DNA of 64,000 bases from JAFGFG01 sp964442905 (GCA_964442905.1 CAYUBD010000001.1:1-64000); one strand, 5' to 3'. Positions 51,279-60,238 are shown, numbered from the stretch's first letter. Numbers and translations are program-made. The notes: generated from the letters alone by a model not told the origin.

Positions 51279-52418
51279 ATGCGATTCGCCCATTTTTCGG
51301 ACACTCACCTCGGTTTCAGGCAGTACGGCATATACGAAAGGGAGACGGATTTCTACAGGGCGTTCGAGAAGACAGTCGCAAAGATAATCGAAGAAAGGCC
51401 TGATTTCGTCCTGCATTCCGGTGACCTGTTCGATGCACCCAAGCCACCTCCCAGGGCTCTGTGGGTTGCGCAGCGATGCTTTGCGAAGTTCAGGGAAAAG
51501 GGCATACCTGTCTATGCCATAACGGGTAACCATGACACGCTTTTCAGGAGGGGCGCTATGCCTCCCCAGGTGCTCTACAGAGACCTTGGCGTCAGGCTGC
51601 TGACGGAAGACGACCCATTCGTCGTGCATGGAGACGTGTTCATAGGGGGTGTTCCATACCATTCAAGGCATTATGCCGACGCACTGAAAGAGCTGCTTAA
51701 TATGCTCTCGGAGAAGGCCGGCAGATACAAAAAGAGCATCGTGATGATACATCAGGGCACCGACATGCACATCCCAAAGGGGTTCGAGCTGAAAATGGAT
51801 GACATACCGAAAAACTTCAGCTACTATGCCATGGGGCACATACATTCGAGGATAACCGAGAACTTCGGTAAGGGCAAGTTCGTATATCCGGGTTCGACCG
51901 AGCTCTGGAGCCTGAACGAGTACGATGACCTCAGGAGGAACGGCAAGGGCTTCACGGTTGTCGACCTCGACGGAGAGGTGCCGGCCGTCCGGAATGTCAG
52001 CATAGAGATGGAGAGAGAGATAATGAGAGAAAGGATAAGCGCCGGCAACATCGACAGCAGGATATCGCAGCTTAAAGGGAAACTCGGCCGGCTGGCGAAA
52101 AAGCCGCTTTTGTACATTGAAATCAAGGAGGGCGGCTTTGAGAGGTCCGGACTGCATAATATTCTCACGTCGGGTCTTTCAGACCATGTCCTGAGCCTCA
52201 GGATGTCCTATCTCACAGAGCTGGGAAAGGCCGGTGAACCATCAGTAAGCCGCTCATTTGACATGACACAGATACATGAAATAATAAAAGAGATGCTCAA
52301 GGATGAGAAGAAGTCAAAACTGGCAAGCATGCTATTCAGGTCGCTTTCGGAGGGAAACGATGAGCAGGCCCTTAATGAAGCTGAATCGTTCTACAGCACG
52401 ATGGGAGGGAAATCATGA
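51279..52418 (+). CDS. mre11: DNA double-strand break repair nuclease Mre11
   Basis: A 379-residue Mn-dependent nuclease that processes DNA ends with Rad50. Phosphoesterase motifs: SDTHLG, GDLFD, TGNHD, HQG, and GHIHSR. The C-terminal region includes the Rad50-binding helices. AGGTGG six bases before ATG 51279 makes it the start rather than 51270. It is coupled to rad50 by ATGA. herA and nurA, often next to this pair, are not here. Confidence 0.95.
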   Translation: MRFAHFSDTHLGFRQYGIYERETDFYRAFEKTVAKIIEERPDFVLHSGDLFDAPKPPPRALWVAQRCFAKFREKGIPVYAITGNHDTLFRRGAMPPQVLYRDLGVRLLTEDDPFVVHGDVFIGGVPYHSRHYADALKELLNMLSEKAGRYKKSIVMIHQGTDMHIPKGFELKMDDIPKNFSYYAMGHIHSRITENFGKGKFVYPGSTELWSLNEYDDLRRNGKGFTVVDLDGEVPAVRNVSIEMEREIMRERISAGNIDSRISQLKGKLGRLAKKPLLYIEIKEGGFERSGLHNILTSGLSDHVLSLRMSYLTELGKAGEPSVSRSFDMTQIHEIIKEMLKDEKKSKLASMLFRSLSEGNDEQALNEAESFYSTMGGKS

Positions 52419-54394
52419 TAATAAATTCCGTGCACCTGAAGAACTTCAAGTCCCATGCGGACACGAAGATAGAATTCGGCTCCGGCATAAACGTTATTCT
52501 CGGTGAGAACGGCGCAGGGAAGACAAGCATACTCGAGGCCATATCCTTTGCGCTGTTCAAGGAATACACAGGGAACCTGGACAGGCTTGTGAAAAGCGGC
52601 CATTCCGGGATGATCGTGGATGTGGTGTTCACCAGCCACGGAAGGAAGTACAAGGTCGTAAGGGAGAGAAAAAAGAGCTCGACAGACTCCAAGCTCCTGC
52701 TTCTTGAGGGTTCCTGGAAGGAGCTGCGTTCAGGTGATGCCGGCGTAGACGAAGAGATAAACAGCATCCTGGACATGGACAGGTACCTTTTCAGCAACGC
52801 GATATATGTGCGCCAGGGGGAGATAGAGAGGCTGCTGACAGAAACCGCCCATAAGAAGAAGCAGCTGATAGCCAGGCTGCTGGGCATAGAGTCCCTCGAA
52901 TTGGTGTGGGAGATGATGAAGCCGCTCACGGACAGGTACAGGGACAGGAAAACGGTCATAGAAGGTGAGATCATGCGCGAGGACGATGTGCACAGGCAGC
53001 GCGAAGAGCTCAAGACACAGCTTTCTGATGTGCGCAGGAGGCTGGAGAAGACGGGAAAGAGCATAGATACGACTTCAGGTGAGCTTAAGAAAGCTGAATC
53101 TGAAGAGAGGGACATGGCCGAGGCTGACCGGAAGTACATAGGTGTTTCCGCGAAGAGGAATGAACTCGGCAGCATGCTTGAAAGGGAGACCGGGAGGCTT
53201 GAAGACATCAATGTGCAGTTATCCGAGGCAGCCAGATCGAAGCTTGAGATGGAAAAGCTGGATAAGAAGCTGAAACCCGGACTGAAGAGCGGGCTGGAAA
53301 AGCAGCTCGCTGACAGCCAGAAGAGGATGAGCGTGATAGACGGGAAGACCGGCGACATCAGTGGAAAGATGAGAGATATGACTGAGCTTGAAGGCAAGCT
53401 GGAGACTGCCGGAAGCAGATGCCCGCTCTGCGGCTCTGAGCTTACGGATGAGCACAGGAAGCTTATGATAAACGAGAGGAAAGAGAAAGTAGCATCGATG
53501 CGTGCGGAATCAGCGAAGCTTGCCGTGGAACGGGCCGGCATTGCCGATGAGATCGATAAGATGGAAGCCGGGAAGAACGAATATGCTCAGATGGAGAAGA
53601 GGTACGCCGAGCTAAAAATCGTTACGGGAAGATACGATGAACTGTCAAAAACCGTTCATGACGGGCATAAGATAGTTGATGGATTAAAGGCCGGGATAAA
53701 GCAGACTGAAACCGAGATGAAGGCTTTTGCCGGTGGTAAGGCAGCATACGAGAATGTCAGGACAAAGGTCAGGAAGCTCCGGGATGAGGTAAACGGCCTG
53801 AAGGTCGCTCACGGAAACCTGGAGGGAAAGAAGCAGGAGCTGAACAACTCGTTTGAAAGGCTTGATAAGGAGGCTGCGGCAATGGTGGCCAAGAAATCCG
53901 AGCATGACAGGCTTGCGGAATTCATAAAGATTCTCAGCGAGATACGCTCGGTGTTCGACAAATCCGGCCTTCAGCTTGAATTGAGGAAGAGGGCAGTGCC
54001 CGTGATAGAGAACCACATACGGGAGTTCTTCAGGGAGTTCAACTTCGAATATTCGGACATTTCACTTGACGAGAACTATGACATCACGCTTTACGGACCC
54101 GGGGGCGAAAGCACTACGGAGATGATGAGCGGCGGCGAGAGGATAGCCGCGGCGCTTGCACTGAGGCTCGGTATAGCCAGGACACTGGCCGGTTCCACTG
54201 CGGAGACCGTGATGCTGGACGAGCCGACTATCTTCCTGGACGAGCAGAGGAGGCAGGACCTCATAGAGGTGCTGAAGAAGATGACATCCATACCGCAGAT
54301 GATAGTCGTCACGCACGATACGTCCATGGAAGATGCCGCCGACCACATAACCGTGATAAAGAAGAGCAAGGGCGTATCGGCTGCAGAATCCTGA
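52415..54394 (+). CDS. rad50: DNA double-strand break repair ATPase Rad50
   Basis: A 659-residue SMC-like ATPase. Walker A GENGAGKTS at 30-38, Q-loop YVRQGE near 131-136, a coiled coil on both sides of the zinc hook CPLC at 336-339, signature MSGGERIAAALALRLG, Walker B TVMLDEPTIFLDE, then the switch His in VTHD. It is shorter than the 850-900 residues of Pyrococcus or Sulfolobus Rad50 because the coiled coils are shorter. The large Ser-rich frame on the other strand is an artefact. Confidence 0.95.
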   Translation: MIINSVHLKNFKSHADTKIEFGSGINVILGENGAGKTSILEAISFALFKEYTGNLDRLVKSGHSGMIVDVVFTSHGRKYKVVRERKKSSTDSKLLLLEGSWKELRSGDAGVDEEINSILDMDRYLFSNAIYVRQGEIERLLTETAHKKKQLIARLLGIESLELVWEMMKPLTDRYRDRKTVIEGEIMREDDVHRQREELKTQLSDVRRRLEKTGKSIDTTSGELKKAESEERDMAEADRKYIGVSAKRNELGSMLERETGRLEDINVQLSEAARSKLEMEKLDKKLKPGLKSGLEKQLADSQKRMSVIDGKTGDISGKMRDMTELEGKLETAGSRCPLCGSELTDEHRKLMINERKEKVASMRAESAKLAVERAGIADEIDKMEAGKNEYAQMEKRYAELKIVTGRYDELSKTVHDGHKIVDGLKAGIKQTETEMKAFAGGKAAYENVRTKVRKLRDEVNGLKVAHGNLEGKKQELNNSFERLDKEAAAMVAKKSEHDRLAEFIKILSEIRSVFDKSGLQLELRKRAVPVIENHIREFFREFNFEYSDISLDENYDITLYGPGGESTTEMMSGGERIAAALALRLGIARTLAGSTAETVMLDEPTIFLDEQRRQDLIEVLKKMTSIPQMIVVTHDTSMEDAADHITVIKKSKGVSAAES

Positions 54395-54396
54395 CA

Positions 54397-54699
54397 TCAC
54401 GCGTTCAGTACCTGCACGTGGGGGACATCACTGATCCACAGCACGTTTTCTTTGTCGATGTACCCGTTCTCTACGAGCAGGTCCACTATGTTCCTGCCGA
54501 CGACGTTCGCGACGTGCGCCCTCTCCATCATGTCGAGTATCTGCCCGCCGTCCGCCTTCTCCTCCCCGTAGAATTCAGGGGAGACCTCGAAATCCACGTC
54601 ACCGTATTTCAGTGTCATGCCAAGAATGTCCGCGTCGCATACCGCCAGGACTGAGCTGCCGCCTGACTTGTGCTCCCTGAAGCAGAATTCTCTTTTCAT
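54397..54699 (-). CDS. DUF424 protein
   Basis: A 100-residue protein of the archaeal DUF424 family (COG2412): CDADILGMTLKYGDVDFEV, then EFYGEE, then IVDLLVENGYIDKENVLWI. The family is widespread in archaea and its function is not established. GGTGA before ATG 54699 sets the start. It is convergent with rad50 (two bases between the stops). Confidence 0.8.
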   Translation of the reverse strand: MKREFCFREHKSGGSSVLAVCDADILGMTLKYGDVDFEVSPEFYGEEKADGGQILDMMERAHVANVVGRNIVDLLVENGYIDKENVLWISDVPHVQVLNA

Positions 54700-54716
54700 T
54701 ATTTCACCGGACGCTT

Positions 54717-55031
54717 CTAGCCTCTCATCTTGTGGAATCCGTAGAGGAACACGCACGCAAGTATGTATCCAAACACGATGATATACAGTATGCTCATCAC
54801 GCTGGCTTCAGTTCCCGCGAAAACGCCGAATGACTGGGTGTTGACGCCGACTTTCATGACCAGTGAGTCTGCCACGCTTGTGATTCCCCAGTGGGACGCC
54901 TGATCAACCAGCGCAGGATTGACCACAGGTATAACATAGGCCGGAACCACGGGAAGGTAGAAGAGCATAGCCGACAGCAGCACGAATAACAATATCTTGT
55001 ATTTTGTTGGCCTGAAAAACCCGTACCCCAT
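54717..55031 (-). CDS. Membrane protein of the ECF transporter operon
   Basis: A 104-residue protein with a hydrophobic segment near the N-terminus (ILLFVLLSAMLFYLPVVPA), an outside loop and a C-terminal helix (SILYIIVFGYILACVFLYG). Starts at 55064 (TTG, overlapping the ecfT stop) and 55049 are possible. No family recognised. Its position after ecfT suggests an accessory role in vitamin uptake. Confidence 0.6.
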   Translation of the reverse strand: MGYGFFRPTKYKILLFVLLSAMLFYLPVVPAYVIPVVNPALVDQASHWGITSVADSLVMKVGVNTQSFGVFAGTEASVMSILYIIVFGYILACVFLYGFHKMRG

Positions 55032-55060
55032 GAATATAGTTATACACATGTTATTAAAAT

Positions 55061-55630
55061 TCAATTTCCCCCGTATCCCCTTGCCTGCATGGCCAGGGAC
55101 ATGTGCTCAGAGCGATAGAGCATCTTCGCAAAAATGGGCACGAGAACCGGGAAATATGTCCTGAATATGTTTGGGGTCCTGAAGCTCAAAGCCCTCGATT
55201 TCTGGGCGTTTATCACCTTTTCGGACAGGTCTGTCACGCTTGGTATGAGCGCCATTGCAAGCACGAGCACCTGGGAGATGTCCTTCGGCAGGAAGTTGAA
55301 GGCTTCCGCAAGATTTGACGCCGGCGTGGTCTCAACGAAAATGAATATCAGAGATGCGAGTATGAACAACCTCAGAGAGAACAGGAACCCGTAATAAATC
55401 CCTTCGAGGCTGAGGAAGACCCCGTTGAACGTCATTGTCTGAAGCAGTATTATCACCACGAAGGCGAGGACCAGAGGTTTTACCCATGGAACGAACCTTC
55501 TGTTCAGGCGCAGCGCGATGATCGTGCCTACAAGCGCTATCAGTGTTATCCGCAGGAACATAAGGTTTGTATAAAGTAGCATGGTAGTGCTTATTGTTAT
55601 GAGCAATAGAAGCTTTATCTTCGGGTTCAT
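55061..55630 (-). CDS. ecfT: ECF transporter transmembrane subunit EcfT
   Basis: A 189-residue membrane protein with about five helices. The coupling motifs of EcfT are visible: SEKVINAQKSRALSFR and a second ARG-containing motif near the end (MAMQARGYGG, as LAMQARGYGG). It links the ATPase to the substrate-binding S subunit. ATG 55630 overlaps the ecfA stop by four bases. Confidence 0.9.
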   Translation of the reverse strand: MNPKIKLLLLITISTTMLLYTNLMFLRITLIALVGTIIALRLNRRFVPWVKPLVLAFVVIILLQTMTFNGVFLSLEGIYYGFLFSLRLFILASLIFIFVETTPASNLAEAFNFLPKDISQVLVLAMALIPSVTDLSEKVINAQKSRALSFRTPNIFRTYFPVLVPIFAKMLYRSEHMSLAMQARGYGGN

Positions 55631-56361
55631 CTGCACACCCCGGGTATCTTCACTCCCAGCTTATTGAGAAGCTTCCTGTCAGAAAGCACGGCTTTCGGTT
55701 TTCCGTTACCGACTATCCTTCCCTCGTCCATGAGAATGACACTGCTGGCATACTCCGCTATCAGGTCCGTATTGTGCTCTATGACTATGATGGTCTTGCC
55801 TTCATTGTTCAGCTTTTTCAGTATGCCGTAAACGTTCATGGTGCTTCTGTGGTCCAGCTGAGAAGCAGGCTCGTCCAGTATGATTATATCAGGCTCCATG
55901 GCAAGCACCGAAGCTATGCAGAGCTTCTGCTTCTCTCCATGCGAAAGCCTGTGCGGCATGCTTTCCTCGTAGCCTTCGAGGCCGACCATTTTCAGCGCTT
56001 CCGAGACCCGCTTGCCTACATTGTTCATCTTCAGGTTCTTCAGGCCGAACTCTATCTCATCCTTCACTGAAAGGCTGAATATCTGCCAGTCAGGGTCCTG
56101 GAAGACGAATCCGACAGTCTTAGCGAGCGATGCTACCTTTGTCTTCTTCGTCTCGATCCCGGCGACTTTCACAGAGCCCCTGAACTTCCCCTGTACGGCA
56201 TGGGGAATGAGACCGTTGAAACAATAAGCCATCGTGGTCTTTCCTGAGCCTGTTGACCCTGTTATGCCCACGAAGTCCCCGTCCTTTATGTTAATACTGA
56301 CGTTGTCCAGCACTTTCCTTCCCGGATAGCTGAAGTGGACGTTATTCAACTCTATTGCCAT
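55627..56361 (-). CDS. ecfA: ECF transporter ATPase EcfA
   Basis: A 244-residue ABC ATPase: Walker A GSTGSGKTT, Q-loop VFQDPDWQIF, signature LSHGEKQKL (His for the usual Gly), Walker B IIILDEPASQLD, switch VIEHN. Only one ATPase gene is present, so it probably forms a homodimer. ATG 56361 lies in the end of the S-subunit gene; the longer frame to 56787 is a shadow. Confidence 0.92.
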   Translation of the reverse strand: MAIELNNVHFSYPGRKVLDNVSINIKDGDFVGITGSTGSGKTTMAYCFNGLIPHAVQGKFRGSVKVAGIETKKTKVASLAKTVGFVFQDPDWQIFSLSVKDEIEFGLKNLKMNNVGKRVSEALKMVGLEGYEESMPHRLSHGEKQKLCIASVLAMEPDIIILDEPASQLDHRSTMNVYGILKKLNNEGKTIIVIEHNTDLIAEYASSVILMDEGRIVGNGKPKAVLSDRKLLNKLGVKIPGVCR

Positions 56362-56906
56362 GCTGAAAACCTGTCGAGCCTGAATCTGAAAACCAGCAGC
56401 CATGCCACAATGACTTCGATTGCGCCCTGGGCCACGTTCATAATGGTAATTGTCCACCATGGGACAAACGTCATGGCTTCCGCAGGCGTCCAGCCCGTCC
56501 ATATGGGTATCGCGAAGTAGTAGTTCACAGGTATGACTATGATAACCCTTAACACTATCGCGATTGCTGTTGCTATAATGAGCAGATGAGGCTTTTTGAA
56601 ATCCTTTATCTTCAGCCGCATGGTTTTCTGCATGATAATCGGTATCAGGAACATTGGCAGAGTGGCAATCCACTTCAGGGATGCCCCCAGCCACGTGCTC
56701 GGTGCAGCGAATGTTATTATGAGCGCCCCGACTACGGAAACCACAAGCGCTGTCCGTCCTCCGTACAGGAAGTATGCGACTATCCATGAGACCGCGACAA
56801 CATCAATCCACATACCCCACGGCGACATCCAGCCGACATGAACAATCTGCAGGGCCGCTGATATGGCTGCAAGTGCTGCAGCAGCTGTTAGCTCATACGT
56901 TTTCAT
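56352..56906 (-). CDS. ECF transporter S subunit, probably for riboflavin
   Basis: A 184-residue membrane protein with about six helices. LTAAAALAAISAALQIVH is a typical S-subunit start, with the small-residue helix 1 that docks on EcfT. It directly follows and overlaps the riboflavin kinase/regulator gene, which points to riboflavin as substrate. The sequence alone would not separate it from other vitamin S subunits. Confidence 0.8.
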   Translation of the reverse strand: MKTYELTAAAALAAISAALQIVHVGWMSPWGMWIDVVAVSWIVAYFLYGGRTALVVSVVGALIITFAAPSTWLGASLKWIATLPMFLIPIIMQKTMRLKIKDFKKPHLLIIATAIAIVLRVIIVIPVNYYFAIPIWTGWTPAEAMTFVPWWTITIMNVAQGAIEVIVAWLLVFRFRLDRFSAWQ

Positions 56907-57558
56907 CCACCATCACCTCGACTTTTACGTCATCACCATCTGCCAGACGCAGCTTTTCTCTCAGATTGTACGCGGAGACTATTTCCAGTGTGTCAGAGCC
57001 GTAATGGCTTCTCTCAGGTATCACCACGATAGATTCAATTCCATTTATCCTGCACGGGAAGCACTTGAGCGCACCGAATGTTCTCCCGTCGCCTTCAAAT
57101 CTGGGTATCACCCACCCCTTCATTGTTGCCAGATGCTCTTTGTAACCCTGGTCGTCCATGGTCTTGAGCCGTATGTTAAGCGTCCCGGCGTATGGAAGGA
57201 AACCCATCAGGGATTTTATTTTCTCGCCATATCCCTTCTCTATGTAGTACCTGCCTTCAAGCATGCCTGAGACAACCCTTCCCTTCATGATTATCTTGTT
57301 GCTTTCTACCAGCGCCTCGTTCAGCCCGTTCCTCATGCTTTCCATGAGCTTCCTGCCTTCCGGCGTAACCCGGACAAGATATCCCCTTATGCCCTTCTTT
57401 CTTGTCGTAAGATTCTTTTTTTCAAGCGTGATAAGCCATCTGCTCACGCTCTGCTGGGATATCCCAAGCTCCTTACCTACATGGCTTGTGGTGACGGCAG
57501 CGGGCCTTGAGAGCGCGCCTCTCTTTGCAAGGTAAATGAGAACATTAAGTATCTCCAT
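56893..57558 (-). CDS. rbkR: CTP-dependent riboflavin kinase with HTH domain (RbkR type)
   Basis: A 221-residue protein. Residues 1-75 are a winged helix (TTSHVGKELGISQQSVSRWLITLE). Residues about 90-221 are the archaeal riboflavin kinase: GRVVSGMLEGRYYIEKGYGEKI, LPYAGTLNIRL, CFPCRING, VIPERSHYGSDTLEIVS. It makes FMN using CTP. In other archaea RbkR also represses riboflavin synthesis and uptake genes. It starts the rbkR-S-ecfA-ecfT operon, which it may regulate. Confidence 0.93.
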   Translation of the reverse strand: MEILNVLIYLAKRGALSRPAAVTTSHVGKELGISQQSVSRWLITLEKKNLTTRKKGIRGYLVRVTPEGRKLMESMRNGLNEALVESNKIIMKGRVVSGMLEGRYYIEKGYGEKIKSLMGFLPYAGTLNIRLKTMDDQGYKEHLATMKGWVIPRFEGDGRTFGALKCFPCRINGIESIVVIPERSHYGSDTLEIVSAYNLREKLRLADGDDVKVEVMVDENV

Positions 57559-57644
57559 GGGTTTATTATTCTATACTCATATTTAAGTAGTTTACCCACA
57601 TCCGGAATAACAATGTATTTAATCACCGGACCGCTATTTCTCTT

Positions 57645-58649
57645 ATGGTACTATATTCACACTCGCGTATCTCCTGCTTCGATCAGTGCCCGTTCAAGTT
57701 CAAGCTGAAGTACATAGAGAAGGTGCGGCCTGAGATAGAGCAGAGCGTTGAGGCTTTTCTGGGTTCACTTGTGCACGATGTCATGGAGAAGCTGTACAAG
57801 GACATGCGTTTCCAGAAGACGAACACGCTGGAAGAGCTTCTTGCATACTATAACGAGCAGTGGGAAAAGAACTGGAATCCTGCTATCCTTATAGTGAGGA
57901 AGGACTACACGCAGGAGAACTACAGAGATATGGGTATCAAGTTCATAACCGATTACTACAACAGCCATAAGCCATTCGACAAGTCCAAAACAGTAGGCCT
58001 TGAGCAGAGGGTGGTCATAGACCTGAACAATGACGGCAAATACAAGCTCCAGGGTTTCATAGACCGGCTTTCCATAGCAGGGGACGGAAGCTACGAGATC
58101 CACGATTATAAGACCAGTTCATCCCTTCCCATGAAAGAATATCTGGAAGAAGACAGGCAGCTGGCATTGTACGCACTTGCCGTCAAGAGCAACTTCCCGA
58201 ATGCCGGGAAGATAAAGCTCATCTGGCATTTCCTGACATTCAATCAGGATGTTAAAATACAGAAGACAGACGAGGAGCTTGAAAAGCTCAGGCTTTCCGT
58301 AATATCGGACATAGACAGGATACAGTCCGCGAAGGAATACCCCACGAAGAAGACGCAGCTCTGTGACTGGTGCGAGTTCAGGCCCATGTGCCCCGAATGG
58401 GCGCACATAGCGAAGACAGAAGGCATGAGTCTCAGGAAGTTCATGAAGGAGTCCGGCGTGAGCCTTGTCAACAGGTACGTGGAACTTTCAGAGAAGAAGA
58501 GAGCAACGGACGATGAGATGAATGAAGTCAGGGAGAAGCTCGTTGAATTCGCAAAGGAGAACAACGTAACGACCGTTGCGGGTTCAGGCTACAATGCGAG
58601 GATATGGAGCGCAGAGAAGTTCAGGTTCCCGGGAAAGAAGGACGAAGGC
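57645..58649 (+). CDS. PD-(D/E)xK nuclease with Fe-S cysteines, cut by a gap
   Basis: At least 335 residues of a RecB/Cas4-like nuclease. Motifs: GSLVHDVMEKLY (His), LQGFIDRL (Asp), YEIHDYKTSS (Asp-x-Lys). Cysteines in ISCFDQCPFKFKLKY at the N-terminus and LCDWCEFRPMCPE later would hold a [4Fe-4S] staple as in Cas4 and AddB. The 3' end runs into 100 N, so the stop is unknown. No other cas genes are near; it may serve DNA repair. Confidence 0.85.
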
Positions 58650-58749
58650 NNNNNNNNNNNNNNNNNNNNNNNNNNNNNNNNNNNNNNNNNNNNNNNNNNN
58701 NNNNNNNNNNNNNNNNNNNNNNNNNNNNNNNNNNNNNNNNNNNNNNNNN
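58650..58749. other. Assembly gap (100 N)
   Basis: One hundred N, a common placeholder for a gap of unknown size. It hides the end of the nuclease gene and the upstream promoter region of the next gene. Sequences on either side may be further apart than shown. Confidence 0.95.
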
Positions 58750-58752
58750 GTC

Positions 58753-58767
58753 ACTAAAAAGTAGTAA
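58753..58767. promoter_or_regulatory. Shared upstream motif, copy 2
   Basis: ACTAAAAAGTAGTAA lies 12 bases before ATG 58780. It matches ACTAATAAGTAGTAA before the gene at 17716 in 14 of 15 positions. It may be an operator or a common start-region element of the small unknown genes. Confidence 0.4.
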
Positions 58768-58779
58768 AGATGTGTTGTT

Positions 58780-59040
58780 ATGAATAATGATAATAGGAAT
58801 TATGGGAATTTTCCTGTGCCGGATTCTAATCCTGCGTACAGAAGGCGTTTTCCTGAACTTGCAGTGATTGAAAGACCTGGTCACGGGAAAGTTGTTGCAG
58901 GTTCATTACTACCAGCAGAGGAAATTCTTAAGGACATGACAAGAGAAGAATTTTATCTGGAATGTGCCGCACCCGGCAGGGAGCATAAAGTACCGACGGA
59001 TTATACACAGGAGATAATCAAAGAAGGACTTACGGCTTAA
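58780..59040 (+). CDS. Hypothetical protein
   Basis: An 86-residue soluble protein: MNNDNRNYGNFPVPDSNP at the start, then a charged helical part. No family recognised. The N-terminus shares Asn-rich start, YGN and a Pro/Asp with the next gene (MINSKHQYGNSPADD). TGTG near 58771-58776 is a weak ribosome-binding site. Confidence 0.55.
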   Translation: MNNDNRNYGNFPVPDSNPAYRRRFPELAVIERPGHGKVVAGSLLPAEEILKDMTREEFYLECAAPGREHKVPTDYTQEIIKEGLTA

Positions 59041-59060
59041 TCTGAATTGGGTGTATTTTT

Positions 59061-59498
59061 ATGATAAACAGTAAACATCAGTATGGAAACTCACCAGCAG
59101 ATGACGTGAGGAAAAAATATTCTGGTCATGATTTTAATACGAGCACATTCGATGTATTCAGCTCGAGTGAATTCGGCCGGAAAATGGCCAGGGATTACAT
59201 ACTGAACTCAAATATTGAGAGTTATCTGAATTTCTGGACAAAATATGCCGAAGAAAACATATTCCTCAGCGAAAGTGAGAAGAAGAAAATAACAGACAGC
59301 ATAGATGTTACACGCTATATGGCTGGTTATGTCGAGCCAGTTAATGGTAATGTCGTACTGGTCGGTGACATATTCAGAATGCTGGAAGAAGGCAAGGAAA
59401 AGAGAATTCTGCCAATGGAGATTGAATCATTCTACAAACACAAAGAAGTATTCAAGTTACTTGAGAACGTTTCTCATGCATCCTCTCAGAAAGCATAA
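59061..59498 (+). CDS. Hypothetical protein
   Basis: A 145-residue soluble helical protein (YGNSPADDVRKKYSGHDF, then YLNFWTKYAEENIFLSESEKK). No cysteine, no membrane part, no family recognised. It follows the previous small gene after 20 bases in the same direction, so the two form an operon. AT-rich composition compared with the exosome genes beyond. Confidence 0.55.
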   Translation: MINSKHQYGNSPADDVRKKYSGHDFNTSTFDVFSSSEFGRKMARDYILNSNIESYLNFWTKYAEENIFLSESEKKKITDSIDVTRYMAGYVEPVNGNVVLVGDIFRMLEEGKEKRILPMEIESFYKHKEVFKLLENVSHASSQKA

Positions 59499-59547
59499 TT
59501 TCAGAACTGAAAGTGAAAATTAAGGGAAACCCTGAGGATTTCTCATA

Positions 59548-59605
59548 CCCGTGTACGTTCACGTGTTCAGGGACTATACATCACCGATGTACAGTCACAT
59601 GCTCA
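59548..59605. repeat. Imperfect 22-base direct repeat at the sepF end
   Basis: GTGTACGTTCACGTGTTCAG (from about 59552) and ATGTACAGTCACATGCTCAG (from about 59588) are related copies 36 bases apart. On the minus strand both encode VPEHVxVH in the sepF frame; the second copy lies past the sepF stop codon. Confidence 0.55.
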
Positions 59606-59961
59606 GGCACGAGAAGTAACCAATCCTGCTCGACACCGACGATATCACCGTTCTGCGCAAGGACTGTTCTTTTGAACCTCTCCACGACCCTCTTCAGTTC
59701 ACCGAGGTCCTTTTCCTTCAGAGCCTTTACCTTCAGAAGCAATATCTGCCCCTCTCTGAGGTATTTCAGTACCCTTTCCGTGTCACCGAATTCAGTGACG
59801 TTCTCTATCCTTATTCCAATCTTTCCGCCGCCGAGTACCGGTTCGGCTCCTACTGCAGAACCTCCGAGGTCAACTTCTATGTATTCCTCACCATCGGACC
59901 CGGATACGGTGTCTGATGTCGTTAAAGTGTTCTTCATTCTTTTCAATCTTTTCAATACCAT
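59581..59961 (-). CDS. sepF: Cell division protein SepF (archaeal)
   Basis: A 126-residue SepF-like protein. EEYIEVDLGG, KIGIRIENVTEFGDTERVLKYLREGQILLL and GDIVGVEQDWLLLVPEHV match the DUF552 fold. Archaeal SepF anchors FtsZ to the membrane. The N-terminal basic stretch MVLKRLKRMKN is a candidate membrane-binding helix. It lies 43 bases after the UPF0147 gene on the same strand; ftsZ is not in the window. Confidence 0.82.
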   Translation of the reverse strand: MVLKRLKRMKNTLTTSDTVSGSDGEEYIEVDLGGSAVGAEPVLGGGKIGIRIENVTEFGDTERVLKYLREGQILLLKVKALKEKDLGELKRVVERFKRTVLAQNGDIVGVEQDWLLLVPEHVTVHR

Positions 59962-60004
59962 AGTATTTCATTGACTCCTTGATTTAAAAATTTTTAAGCT
60001 TGAG

Positions 60005-60238
60005 CTATTTCAGTGCCTCAAGTTTTGATATGGCGTTCCACAGCACTGTCCTTCCGTAAACTGAAAGATTGGGGTCGTTTGATACATCATCAAGTATGGA
60101 TGTCGCCTCTGCTATCTGGACGCTGTTCGCATTCGGCTTCTTGAGCGTAGTCAGTCCTTCCTCGATGTTTTCCTTGACATTCCTGGGAACACCGCGATCT
60201 GTCAGCACGCCCTCAAGAAGACTTATGACTTCTTCCAT
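60005..60238 (-). CDS. UPF0147 family protein
   Basis: A 77-residue helical protein: MEEVISLLEGVLTDRGVPRN, then DDVSNDPNLSVYGRTVLWNAIS. This archaeal family is found next to prefoldin and transcription/translation genes; its function is unknown. GGTGAG five bases before ATG 60238 supports this start rather than 60271, which would overlap prefoldin. Confidence 0.85.
   Translation of the reverse strand: MEEVISLLEGVLTDRGVPRNVKENIEEGLTTLKKPNANSVQIAEATSILDDVSNDPNLSVYGRTVLWNAISKLEALK

Noticed and set aside
52372..53541. 389-residue open frame on the minus strand
   Set aside because: It lies inside rad50, is very Ser/Leu-rich, and has no motif or promoter. It is a mirror of rad50 codon bias.
57577..57590. 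ACTTAAATATGAGT as a firm RbkR operator
   Set aside because: The repeat is imperfect (about 5 of 7 pairs) and coincides with a TATA box, so it is mentioned only as a possibility.
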